Shown here in pieces: positions 51,827 to 59,456 of a stretch of 64,000 bases of DNA. The position numbers were made by a program, and so were the translations under genes. Numbering within the stretch: position 1 is the stretch's first letter; each line of letters starts with the position of its first letter. The stretch is from an uncultured Vampirovibrio sp. (GTDB taxonomy: Bacteria; Cyanobacteriota; Vampirovibrionia; Gastranaerophilales; Gastranaerophilaceae): assembly GCA_910584405.1 (NCBI GenBank), contig CAJUAL010000004.1, positions 117,810 to 181,809 on the forward strand. The letters are read 5' to 3'. The notes beneath the pieces were generated by a model. That model did no database searches. It was given only the letters and a program-made list of their open reading frames with translations, and was not told the origin of the DNA.

Positions 51827-52564
51827 ATGAGAATTGCGGTATTATCTGATTTGCATGCTAATGCACAAGCTTTAGAAGCTGTTATGGGTGATTTAATTAC
51901 TCAAGGGTGTGAGCATGTTTTTTGTCTTGGCGATATAGCTTTAGCAGGACCACAACCAAAAGACGTAACAGATTATGTTATGTCACAGGAAGGTACATGG
52001 ACTATAATTCAAGGTAATACCGATAAAATGATTGCCCAATACGGACCTGATGTAATGGAATTTTTGGAAGCTCAATATCCTGTTATGGCAAATGCTATGG
52101 CTGATGATGTTGAACGGCTTGATGATTCACATAGAGCTTTTCTTGCAAATCTTCCTCCGATGTTGAGTTTGGATGTTGAAGGTTGCAGTGTTCTTCTTGT
52201 TCATGGTTCGCCAAGAGCAAATAATGAAGATATTTTACCGCAAATGCCATTGGAAATTGTTGAAGAAATTATTGAAGGTACTCAGGAAAAACTTATTTTA
52301 TGCGGACATACTCATGTTCCTTGCGGTTATCAGACAAGTACCGGACAAACCGTTGTAAATGTCGGCAGCGTTGGAAGACCTATGACAAGTGATCCTAAAG
52401 CTTGTTATGCGATTGTTGATTTTGCTCAAGGTTCATTTGAAGTTCGCCACAGATTTGTTACTTATGATAACAAGCTTGCTGCAAAATTAATGTCAGAACG
52501 CGGGTTTATCGGGGCTGACAGGCTTGCTGATTTGTTATTGAATCCTGTTGAAAGACATGTTTGA
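51827..52564 (+). CDS. Calcineurin-like metallophosphoesterase, 245 aa
   Basis: Ligand motifs DLHAN, LGDIALAG, QGNTDK, LVHGSP and CGHTHVP are complete, giving the MJ0936/YfcE-like or ApaH-like small phosphodiesterase class. Substrate unknown. AAAGGAGAG lies upstream. First gene of an operon: its TGA overlaps the ATG of the YkgJ gene. Confidence 0.9.
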   Translation: MRIAVLSDLHANAQALEAVMGDLITQGCEHVFCLGDIALAGPQPKDVTDYVMSQEGTWTIIQGNTDKMIAQYGPDVMEFLEAQYPVMANAMADDVERLDDSHRAFLANLPPMLSLDVEGCSVLLVHGSPRANNEDILPQMPLEIVEEIIEGTQEKLILCGHTHVPCGYQTSTGQTVVNVGSVGRPMTSDPKACYAIVDFAQGSFEVRHRFVTYDNKLAAKLMSERGFIGADRLADLLLNPVERHV

Positions 52565-53124
52565 TGAAAGAGCATCTTGACGCTTTAAAAGCTGATTATC
52601 GTAAAATATTTATGGAGTGCGTAAAAGAAGCTAAAGAATGCGATAATCTTGAGTCTGTTTGGCGCGGAGAGATAAAATCTAAGCTTGAACAAATTCGTAG
52701 CGAACGCAAAAATTATCATTGCGCAGGCTGCGGTTCTTGTTGTCGGTTTGCTGTTAGTGAATTTTCGCCTGATGAACTTAAGTTAAAGGCGCAAAACGGT
52801 GATAATTTTGCTTCTCAATTTATAAATACTTTTATTCCGTATGATTCGATAGAGGAAGCTCGTAAGGTTTATCCCGAATATGTTGAAATGCTTGAAGAAT
52901 TAACCGACGGCAAATTTTATATCTATCATTGTCCGAAAGTTACAGAAGATAACCGATGCCCCGATTATGATAATCGTCCGCAAATTTGCCGTGATTTCCC
53001 AGAAATAAACGGGGGTTTCCTGCCTAAAACATGTTCATTTACACCTTGGAAATTGAAATCAGAACCTGTTTGGCTTAAAATTAATGCTATGATAGATATA
53101 ATGAATTGGATGTATAAATTATGA
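52564..53124 (+). CDS. YkgJ-type cysteine cluster protein
   Basis: 186 aa from ATG 52564 (overlapping the previous stop, TGATG). CAGCGSCCRF, HCPKVTEDNRCPDYDNRPQICRDFP give the full family pattern: C-x-x-C-x-x-C-C, C-P, C-x-x-Y-x-x-R-P-x-x-C. Probable metal-binding protein of unknown role. Tightly coupled to rlmN (ATGA overlap), which hints at a link to an iron-sulfur or RNA-modification process. Confidence 0.88.
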   Translation: MKEHLDALKADYRKIFMECVKEAKECDNLESVWRGEIKSKLEQIRSERKNYHCAGCGSCCRFAVSEFSPDELKLKAQNGDNFASQFINTFIPYDSIEEARKVYPEYVEMLEELTDGKFYIYHCPKVTEDNRCPDYDNRPQICRDFPEINGGFLPKTCSFTPWKLKSEPVWLKINAMIDIMNWMYKL

Positions 53125-54140
53125 AAAGTTTATCGGGACTTAATTTAGCTGAAATAGAAGAAATTACTGATGCGCTCGGGGCTACAAAATTCAGAGCACG
53201 TCAGGTTCATAACTGGATTTATTTAAAATCTGTTAAAGATATTGATGAAATGACGGATTTATCACTAAAGTTCAGGGAAGAATTAAAGAATGTTGCTAAT
53301 GTAACAGATACCAAAATAAAAGTTAAGCAGGTAAGTTCTGACGGAACTATTAAATATTTGCTGGAATTTCCTGACGGTGAGTGTGTTGAAACCGTTTTGA
53401 TGCGTTTTGATAATCGTGCAAATCTGACTGCTTGTGTAAGTTCACAGGTCGGTTGTGCCGTTAATTGCAGTTTTTGCGCAACAGGTAAACGCGGGTTTAT
53501 TAGAAATCTGACGTATAAAGAGATTATCGAACAGGTTTTAACTATACAAAGAGATACGGGATTAAAGGTTACAAATGTTGTGTTTATGGGGCAGGGTGAG
53601 CCGTTATTAAATCTTGATAATGTCTTAAAAGCTATGGAAATTTTTAATGATAACTTCCAAATAGGTGCAAGACGTTTGACTGTTTCAACATCAGGTATTG
53701 TTCCAAAAATTAGAGAACTTGCCGAACTTGATATGCAATCGACTCTGGCACTATCGCTTCATGCGCCAAACCACGAAATAAGACGTCAGTTAATGCAGAT
53801 AGAAAATAAATATAATATGGATGAGCTTCATAAGGCTTTAAAATATTATGTTGAAAAGACAGGTCGCAGAATTACTATTGAATATTTATTAATTAAAGAC
53901 CTTAATGACACTGTTGAAAGTGCAAAACAACTTGCTTCGTATTTAAAAGATATAAAATGTAATATCAATCTGATTCCATACAATCCGACAGAGAAAAACG
54001 ATTACAAACGCCCGTCAAATAATTCAATTATGCGTTTTAAGTCTTTAATGGAGCATTCGGGGAAAAAGGTTACGGTAAGACTTGAACGCGGAGCAGATAT
54101 TGATGCTGCTTGCGGGCAGTTGCGCGGGAAAGTTAATTAA
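53121..54140 (+). CDS. rlmN: 23S rRNA (A2503-C2) / tRNA (A37-C2) methyltransferase
   Basis: 339 aa radical-SAM enzyme. The cluster motif CAVNCSFC has Cys112, Cys116, Cys119. Conserved blocks VVFMGQGEPLLN, STSGIVPKIREL, LALSLHAPN and INLIPYNP are present, and the methyl-carrying Cys sits in DAACGQLRGK at the C-terminus. Cfr can be set aside because of context and RlmN-like length. Last gene of the three-gene operon. Confidence 0.96.
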   Translation: MKSLSGLNLAEIEEITDALGATKFRARQVHNWIYLKSVKDIDEMTDLSLKFREELKNVANVTDTKIKVKQVSSDGTIKYLLEFPDGECVETVLMRFDNRANLTACVSSQVGCAVNCSFCATGKRGFIRNLTYKEIIEQVLTIQRDTGLKVTNVVFMGQGEPLLNLDNVLKAMEIFNDNFQIGARRLTVSTSGIVPKIRELAELDMQSTLALSLHAPNHEIRRQLMQIENKYNMDELHKALKYYVEKTGRRITIEYLLIKDLNDTVESAKQLASYLKDIKCNINLIPYNPTEKNDYKRPSNNSIMRFKSLMEHSGKKVTVRLERGADIDAACGQLRGKVN

Positions 54141-54265
54141 CTATTCCTGAACCTCTTCAAACTCAACTGTTGGAATTTCGTTATATAAAGAGTCGAGCCT
54201 TTATTGGTCTTCTTGTAGTAAAATACGGGGGTGGCTCTGCTGTCTATAACTGTTTGTTGATGTTT
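54141..54265 (-). pseudogene. Possible remnant of a small gene
   Basis: The minus strand reads well in two pieces: QQTVIDSRATPVFYYKKTNK in one frame, and DSLYNEIPTVEFEEVQE followed by a stop at 54141 in another. A single frameshift near 54190 would join them. No start codon with an RBS is visible, and the piece follows the kinase gene directly. A decayed gene is the simplest reading; chance cannot be excluded. Confidence 0.35.
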
Positions 54266-54272
54266 CGTTTTT

Positions 54273-54953
54273 TTATGATAGCCTATTTGAAGTTGGTATC
54301 GTGATTTCAAACATTGTTTGTTGTTTTGTTGATTTGATAAGTTTTAATTGCGCTTGTTGAGATTCTAAGTATTTTTTACAAATTGCAAGCCCTAAACCGC
54401 AGCCTGTCTTTTTTGTTGTGTAACCCGGGATAAATATTTGCTCTTGCTTTTCTTTAGGTATTGGCTTACCGTTGTTAATTATTTTTATTATTCCAAGGTT
54501 ATCTTTTACCTCTGCATAAATTTCAATTTTGCCTTTGGTTTCAATTGACTCAATTCCGTTTTTTAGTATATTTACAATGCAAGCAGGAAATTTGTTTTCA
54601 TCGGCTTCAATAAGTGCGGTGTTTTTGATGAATACTTCGAATTCTATTTCTTTATCAAATACATATGCCTTTGCAAGTTCAATACTTTGCTCTATTGTTT
54701 TTTTGAAATCTAAAGTTTGTATGCGGGTATTGTTTAATGATTTTAAATCAAGAAGGTTTGCTCCGATTATTTGTACGGATTTTTGAATGCAATCAATCGC
54801 ATTTTCGGTTGATTCGTTTTTTATTCCTGTTTTTTCAAGGTTTTTTCTGATTATTTGAGTGTACATATCACAAATTGATAAGTGGTTTCTAATCTCGTGC
54901 GATACGTATCTTATCTGGTTTTCTAATTCTTCATTACTTAATTGGTTTGTCAT
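54273..54953 (-). CDS. Soluble sensor histidine kinase, 226 aa
   Basis: It consists of only a HisKA helix (VSHEIRNHL, His at about residue 19) and a HATPase domain: N-box NILKNGIESI, NNGKPIPKEKQEQIF, G-box PGYTTKKTGCGLGLAICKKYLE. No membrane segments and no sensor domain, so it is cytoplasmic and relies on a partner for input. It follows the NarL-type regulator at 55028 and is its likely partner, although a terminator lies between. Confidence 0.88.
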   Translation of the reverse strand: MTNQLSNEELENQIRYVSHEIRNHLSICDMYTQIIRKNLEKTGIKNESTENAIDCIQKSVQIIGANLLDLKSLNNTRIQTLDFKKTIEQSIELAKAYVFDKEIEFEVFIKNTALIEADENKFPACIVNILKNGIESIETKGKIEIYAEVKDNLGIIKIINNGKPIPKEKQEQIFIPGYTTKKTGCGLGLAICKKYLESQQAQLKLIKSTKQQTMFEITIPTSNRLS

Positions 54954-54965
54954 TTTCCCTCGTGT

Positions 54966-55007
54966 TGTTAAAATAAAAGGGTTCTACTAAATTTCGCAGA
55001 ACCCTTT
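54966..55007 (-). terminator. Terminator between regulator and kinase
   Basis: Stem AAAGGGTTCT / AGAACCCTTT with a 12-nt loop; on the minus strand TATTTTAAC follows. Confidence 0.7.
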
Positions 55008-55027
55008 ATGATATATGTGTCAGATTT

Positions 55028-55729
55028 TTATACTGTTGTCATAACGTTTGTTTTACTGCTTTTGAAACCGTGGCTTAGAGCATATAAAACAGCGTTTGTT
55101 CTGTCGTTAACTTGTAGTTTTTGGAATATGTTATTTACGTGAGTTTTAACAGTAGTTTCGGATATAATAAGTTTTCCTGCAATACTCTTGTAGTTAATTC
55201 CTTCGGTTAAAAGTTCAAGAACTTCGTTTTCTCTTATTGTAAGAGTGTTTAACAAGTTTTCGCCTTCTGAAGCTTTTGCTTCTTCTTTTGCTGTTGTTTG
55301 GAAGTATTCAAAGAATCTTGTTGTAAGAACTGTCGGCAGATAAATTTTACCTGAAGCTACTTCTTCTATTGCATTGATAAGTTTAACTGATGCCATAGTT
55401 TTAAGAACATAACCTTTAGCACCTAATTTCATTGCGCGGTAGATTAAATCTGAATCATCATAGCCGCTTAATGCTATAATTTTGGTTGAAAGATTTAACT
55501 TATTGATTGTTTGAATTGTTTGTAAACCGTCTTTTTCAGGCATATTAATGTCTAACAATACAACATCAGGGTGATATTTTTTTACTAAGTTAATTCCAAG
55601 ATTTGCGCTTGTTGTTGTTCCTACAACTTCGTAGCTGCTTTCTAAATTGATTAGCTCTTTAATCCCTCTTAAGTGGTTAGCGTTGTCATCTATTAGTAAA
55701 ACTCTTAGCTTCTTGTTAAAATCTCTCAT
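55028..55729 (-). CDS. NarL/LuxR-family response regulator
   Basis: 233 aa. Receiver domain with acidic pocket LLIDDN, phospho-acceptor in VVLLDINMPEKDG, and Lys of GAKGYVLK. The C-terminal LuxR HTH reads LTIRENEVLELLTEGINYKSIAGKLIISETTVKTHVNNIFQKLQ. A DNA-binding activator or repressor, partner of the soluble kinase downstream. Its 5' leader carries a stable small hairpin (see 55730-55999). Confidence 0.93.
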   Translation of the reverse strand: MRDFNKKLRVLLIDDNANHLRGIKELINLESSYEVVGTTTSANLGINLVKKYHPDVVLLDINMPEKDGLQTIQTINKLNLSTKIIALSGYDDSDLIYRAMKLGAKGYVLKTMASVKLINAIEEVASGKIYLPTVLTTRFFEYFQTTAKEEAKASEGENLLNTLTIRENEVLELLTEGINYKSIAGKLIISETTVKTHVNNIFQKLQVNDRTNAVLYALSHGFKSSKTNVMTTV

Positions 55730-55999
55730 CTTATTCCCCCGTGTGTTTGGTTATCTTCTACACTTTATATACTACTTCTTTTAGAGGGGATTTAAATCCA
55801 TGCACTGGTTGATAATTTTTTAGAATAAGATTGAAGCTGTTATCTAAACCTTTCGATTTAGAAAACCCCTCAATCATGCTCTAAATCATGCTCTGACCGC
55901 ATGGTTGATTTTTATCGTGTCAAGGGGTAAATATTATTAATTTATAATTTTATTCATATTTTGAATGTATTGTTTTTAATGGGGCATCATATTTTTGAA
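55730..55999. other. 270-bp intergenic region, leader of the response regulator
   Basis: No gene seen. On the minus strand it holds a hairpin TCTAAATC-GAAA-GGTTTAGA (55862-55843, GNRA-type loop), a direct repeat ATCATGCTCT (twice at about 55872-55894), a TTGACA (55924-55919) and a TATA-like box (AGTATATAAAG) near the regulator start. It looks like a structured 5' leader. Confidence 0.45.
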
Positions 56000-56854
56000 T
56001 TATTTTAGTAAAATGTTATCAATCAAACGAACTCCGCCTACTTTGCAGGCAATAAATACACGGGTAGAATCATCTGCTGTTTTTACTTCTTCAAGGTCTG
56101 TTTCGTTCATAAATTCAAGATATTCCAAGTCGTGATGTTCGTCTAGGAATTGAAAAGCTGTTTCTTTTAAGGCTTCAACATTTGTTATACCCTTTTTGTA
56201 GCAGTTTTTGATATTATTTAGAATTTTAGATAAAGCAAGCGCGTGAACTTTGTCTTCTTCTGATAAGTATTTGTTGCGAGAACTTAACGCTAAACCTGAT
56301 TCTTCTCTTACAATCGGGCAAGGGATAATTTCAACAGGAATATTTAAGTCATTAACCATTTTTTTGATAATGATAAGCTGCTGAGCGTCTTTTTCTCCGA
56401 AAAATGCATAATCTGGTTGAACAATATTGAAAAGCTTATTTACAACAGTGCAAACTCCGTCAAAATGTCCGACTCTTGATTTTCCGCAAAGCTTATTTAC
56501 AAAGAAAAACGGAGGAACAACGTAAGTTAAAAAATCGTTTGTTCGCATTTGTCCTTCTCCGTACATTTCATTTGGAGATGGTGCAAATACGATGTTTACT
56601 CCTGCATCTTCACACAAATTTTTGTCGGCTTCAAGAGTTCTTGGGTATTTATCTAAGTCTTCTCCCGGGCAGAATTGAATAGGGTTTACAAAAACAGAAA
56701 CAACAACTCTGTCGCATTTTTCAACGGCTTTTTGGATTAAGCTTAAATGACCGTTATGTAATGCTCCCATTGTAGGTACAAGCCCGACTGTTAAACCTTC
56801 TTTTTTCCATTGTTTAATTTGTTCTCTTACTTCTTTTATTGTGTGTATTAGCAT
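56000..56854 (-). CDS. panC: Pantothenate synthetase
   Basis: 284 aa. It joins pantoate and beta-alanine using ATP. PTMGALHNGHLSLIQKA is the HIGH-type nucleotide motif; VFVNPIQFCPGEDLDKYPRT, FFGEKDAQQLIIIKKMV and REESGLALSSRNKYLS are standard family blocks. panB lies 2.6 kb away on the same strand, separated by the two repeat-protein genes. A TATAAT box is at 56886-56881. Confidence 0.96.
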   Translation of the reverse strand: MLIHTIKEVREQIKQWKKEGLTVGLVPTMGALHNGHLSLIQKAVEKCDRVVVSVFVNPIQFCPGEDLDKYPRTLEADKNLCEDAGVNIVFAPSPNEMYGEGQMRTNDFLTYVVPPFFFVNKLCGKSRVGHFDGVCTVVNKLFNIVQPDYAFFGEKDAQQLIIIKKMVNDLNIPVEIIPCPIVREESGLALSSRNKYLSEEDKVHALALSKILNNIKNCYKKGITNVEALKETAFQFLDEHHDLEYLEFMNETDLEEVKTADDSTRVFIACKVGGVRLIDNILLK

Positions 56855-56897
56855 TTTATTATCCCTCTTTTGTCACTGTAATTATATCACAAAAGAG

Positions 56898-56926
56898 ACC
56901 GTCGGACAGATTATCTGTCCGACGGT
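56898..56926. terminator. Terminator between the repeat protein and panC
   Basis: Thirteen-bp perfect stem ACCGTCGGACAGA / TCTGTCCGACGGT with a TTA loop. T5 follows on the plus strand, CTCTTTTG on the minus strand. Confidence 0.75.
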
Positions 56927-56933
56927 TTTTATT

Positions 56934-58190
56934 TTATTGATTTTCCAGATCTTCCAGTTGTTTTTTTAGAATTTCTGTTATTTCTTCCAGTTGTTCCTGA
57001 TCTATTTCAGGTTTTTCCGGTTTTACAGGTTTATTCCCTTCCTCTGGTTTTTCTGGCTTTTCCGGTTTCTTTGGAGGTTCTACCGGTTTGGGTTCAGTAA
57101 AACCAATCAATTCTAACAGTTTTCTTATTACATCTTTTAACCCGTCGATAATTGTTTGGTTTGGATCTTTTGGTTTTGGTTTATTATCTGGGTTCGTATC
57201 GTCAGGCTTTTTCTTATTATCGATGTCATCATTGTTGTCGACATTATCGTCGTTGTCAACTTTATCGTCTTTATTTGTTTTGCCCGGTTTGTTTACAATG
57301 ACGGTATTATCATCTCCGATGACTACTATTGTTGTGTCATTATTATCTCCAACAGTAACATTTGTGCCCGGTTTTGTCGGCTCTGTAGCCGCAGTTGGTT
57401 CTGTTGTTGCAGTTGGTTCGGTTGCCGCGGTTGGTTCAGTCGCCGCAGTTGGCTCGGTTGCTGCAGTTGGTTCGGTTGCCGCCGTTGGCTCAGTTGCCGC
57501 CGTTGGTTTAGTCGCTGCAGTTGGCTCGGTTGCTGCAGTTGGTTTAGTCGCCGCAGTTGGCTCTGTAGCCGCGGTTGGCTCTGTCGCTGCGGTTGGCTCA
57601 GTCGCTGCCGTTGGTTCTGTAGCTGCAGTCGGTTCGGCAGGCTTTTCAGGTTTGTTGTTTACAATAACGGTATTATCATCTCCGATAACTACAACTGTTG
57701 TTCCATTGTTATTTCCAACTTTTACATTGGTATCATTTTTGTTAGGTTCAGTCGGTGTAGTTGGATCTGTTGGTTTTGTTGCCTCAGTTGGCTCAGTTGC
57801 TGCTGTTGGTTCAGTCGCCGCGGTTGGCTCGGTTGCCGCGGTTGGTTTTGTAGGCTCTTCGGTTTTTGTAAGCGATACACCCATTGCATTATACAGTTCT
57901 TTCATTTCTTCTTCTGTGAACTTAATTTCTTGATTAGGGCGAACTACAAAACTTCCCTTAAAATCCTTTCTGTCTGTACCACCTGTAAAGATTGATTCTT
58001 TACCGTCAGCTTTACGCTTTTCTTGAAGTTCTGTCAATTTGTCTATGGTTTTATTCCATTCTGCTGCTGAAATTGAACCGTCTGACATTTCCATTTTTTG
58101 TTTTTTTACTAAATCTCTCAGTGCTTGTGTTAAGCCTTGACCTTTCTTAATTGTAAGCGTTGTCGCTTGCACATTTCCCACATTTGTCAT
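56934..58190 (-). CDS. Surface-type protein with PTAATE repeats, 418 aa
   Basis: No family recognised. N-terminal domain 1-105 (MTNVGNVQATTLTIKKG...), no signal peptide. Then alternating modules: short PTAATE array, a beta module VGNNNGTTVVVIGDDNTVIV, a 14-unit PTAATE/K array, a second beta module VGDNNDTTIVVIGDDNTVIV, an Asp/Asn/Lys linker, the helix IIDGLKDVIRKLLELIG, and a Pro/Glu/Lys tail. The Thr-rich array suggests an extended, possibly glycosylated stalk. Paralog of the gene at 58433. Leader of about 118 nt with repeated GGGG segments. Confidence 0.75.
   Translation of the reverse strand: MTNVGNVQATTLTIKKGQGLTQALRDLVKKQKMEMSDGSISAAEWNKTIDKLTELQEKRKADGKESIFTGGTDRKDFKGSFVVRPNQEIKFTEEEMKELYNAMGVSLTKTEEPTKPTAATEPTAATEPTAATEPTEATKPTDPTTPTEPNKNDTNVKVGNNNGTTVVVIGDDNTVIVNNKPEKPAEPTAATEPTAATEPTAATEPTAATEPTAATKPTAATEPTAATKPTAATEPTAATEPTAATEPTAATEPTAATEPTATTEPTAATEPTKPGTNVTVGDNNDTTIVVIGDDNTVIVNKPGKTNKDDKVDNDDNVDNNDDIDNKKKPDDTNPDNKPKPKDPNQTIIDGLKDVIRKLLELIGFTEPKPVEPPKKPEKPEKPEEGNKPVKPEKPEIDQEQLEEITEILKKQLEDLENQ
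57379..57635 (-). repeat. 18-bp tandem array encoding 14 PTAATE/K units
   Basis: Fourteen consecutive six-codon units. Third positions differ freely (GCA, GCC, GCG, GCT for Ala) while the peptide hardly changes, so the array is old and its protein sequence is maintained. Confidence 0.85.
57781..57850 (-). repeat. Shorter 18-bp array, about four units
   Basis: Three PTAATE units plus PTEATK, the N-terminal array of the same gene. Confidence 0.75.
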
Positions 58191-58314
58191 CTTAATATCC
58201 CCTTTCTCTATTTCCCCGTGTGGTTGTTTTTTAATTTAAATATATGTATATGCAGCACTATGCTTTGTGCGCGTATTTTCCCCTTAAATATATCTTTAAT
58301 ATCCCCTATGTATC

Positions 58315-58343
58315 TATAAAGTATTTTTAGTATAAATAATTGC
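58315..58343 (-). promoter_or_regulatory. Shared-type promoter GCAATT-N17-TTTATA
   Basis: GCAATT (58343-58338), 17 nt, TTTATA (58320-58315). Its -10 block is almost identical to those at 6003 and 59343. Confidence 0.6.
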
Positions 58344-58374
58344 GTTTTTTGTTACGTTTTGTAAATGAAATGCT

Positions 58375-58407
58375 AAAGACCCGATAGATTTTATCTATCG
58401 GGTCTTT
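58375..58407. terminator. Hairpin after the 58433 gene
   Basis: Fourteen-bp perfect stem AAAGACCCGATAGA / TCTATCGGGTCTTT, loop TTTTA. Confidence 0.7.
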
Positions 58408-58432
58408 TATTTGATTGAATTTTACTTATTTA

Positions 58433-59230
58433 TTATTCAGCCTTTTCAGGTTTGTCTTCTTTTTCTTTAGCTTCTTCAGCTTTTTTAGGTTCTTGGTATT
58501 GAATCAAGTCAAGTAACGTTTTGATTACTTCTTTTAAGCCTTCAATAATTTTTTGGTTTGGATTAACAGGAGCTTCAGGTTTTTTACCCTCTTCAGGTTT
58601 TTTGCCTTCTTCAGGTTTTTCTTTTTCTTCAACTTCTTCTGCTTTTTCTTCAGCTTCAGCAGGTTGAACTCCGATTAACTCTAATAATTTTTTGATAACA
58701 TCTTTTAAGCCTTCAATAATTTTTTGGTTTGGATCTTGAACTGCCGGTTGTTCACCTTCTTCAGGTTGTTCAGCTTCATCAGCTTCGTCTGCTTCATCAG
58801 TTTCGTCAACTTCTTCAGTTTCGTCAACTTCTTCAGCCTCATCAGCTTTATCTGCTGCTCCAACATTAACTTCGTTATTATCACCTATAATTACTATTGT
58901 AGTTCCGTTACCGTCACCTACAGTTACGCTTGTACCGCCGGCTTCTTTTTTATCTGCTTTATCTTTATCATCAGCTTTTTTGTCATCTTCAGCGCCTTGT
59001 GGTTCTGCTGCTTTTGCTGCTAGTTTTGCTTCATTTGTTACTGATGCAAATGTTTTTTTTGCTGCTAAATCTAAACCCATTGATGCATAAATATTGTTAT
59101 CATCTGCTTGGATTTTGTTGGAACCAAAATTAAATGTTGCTGATTGTCCTTGTGGTACGAATTTTACTTCTGATTTACCTTGTCCTAAATAAGCTACAGT
59201 TGTTCCTTGAACTCTTTGCACGTTTGTCAT
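58433..59230 (-). CDS. Acidic modular protein, paralog of the PTAATE protein, 265 aa
   Basis: ATG 59230 (AAAGGGG upstream) is preferred over one 6 codons earlier. It begins MTNVQRVQGTTVAYLGQG, like its neighbour's MTNVGNVQATT. It has one beta module VGDGNGTTIVIIGDNNEVNV, a Glu/Asp/Ala-rich linker, and two copies of the helix PNQKIIEGLKDVIKKLLELIG / PNQKIIEGLKEVIKTLLDLIQ. No signal peptide. Shared modules and promoter show duplication and co-regulation. Function unknown; a secreted or surface structural role is a guess. Confidence 0.72.
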   Translation of the reverse strand: MTNVQRVQGTTVAYLGQGKSEVKFVPQGQSATFNFGSNKIQADDNNIYASMGLDLAAKKTFASVTNEAKLAAKAAEPQGAEDDKKADDKDKADKKEAGGTSVTVGDGNGTTIVIIGDNNEVNVGAADKADEAEEVDETEEVDETDEADEADEAEQPEEGEQPAVQDPNQKIIEGLKDVIKKLLELIGVQPAEAEEKAEEVEEKEKPEEGKKPEEGKKPEAPVNPNQKIIEGLKEVIKTLLDLIQYQEPKKAEEAKEKEDKPEKAE

Positions 59231-59342
59231 CTTAATTTCCCCTTTCAAACTTTCTTTCCCGTGTTTACTTTTGCACTTTTGTGAAGGTGTGCATTTCCTT
59301 TTCTCGTGTTCTACTTTTCTCTGTGAAATATCCTTATGCTTC

Positions 59343-59371
59343 TATAAAGTAATTTTGTTTTTGAAAATTGC
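59343..59371 (-). promoter_or_regulatory. Shared-type promoter GCAATT-N17-TTTATA
   Basis: GCAATT (59371-59366), 17 nt, TTTATA (59348-59343). Confidence 0.6.
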
Positions 59372-59404
59372 TTGAAGGGATTTATGTGAAATTTTTCAAA
59401 CGTT

Positions 59405-59427
59405 AAAAAAGCCTATAATATATAGGC
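59405..59427 (-). terminator. Terminator of yvcK-panB
   Basis: Stem GCCTATA / TATAGGC, loop ATA, followed on the minus strand by six T. Confidence 0.8.
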
Positions 59428-59456
59428 TTTTACGTACTTAATATTTCTTAATAATT

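Noticed and set aside
57379..57635. CRISPR-like array
   Set aside because: Units are directly adjacent 18-bp coding repeats with no spacers. No cas genes are in the window.
57088..57995. Plus-strand ORFs of about 280 codons through the repeat array
   Set aside because: They are mirror frames of the 18-bp PTAATE repeats. Repeats with a length divisible by three keep all frames open.
58724..59133. Plus-strand ORFs opposite the acidic repeat protein
   Set aside because: Low-complexity antisense of Glu/Asp codons; no RBS, and overlapping a gene with good start and promoter.
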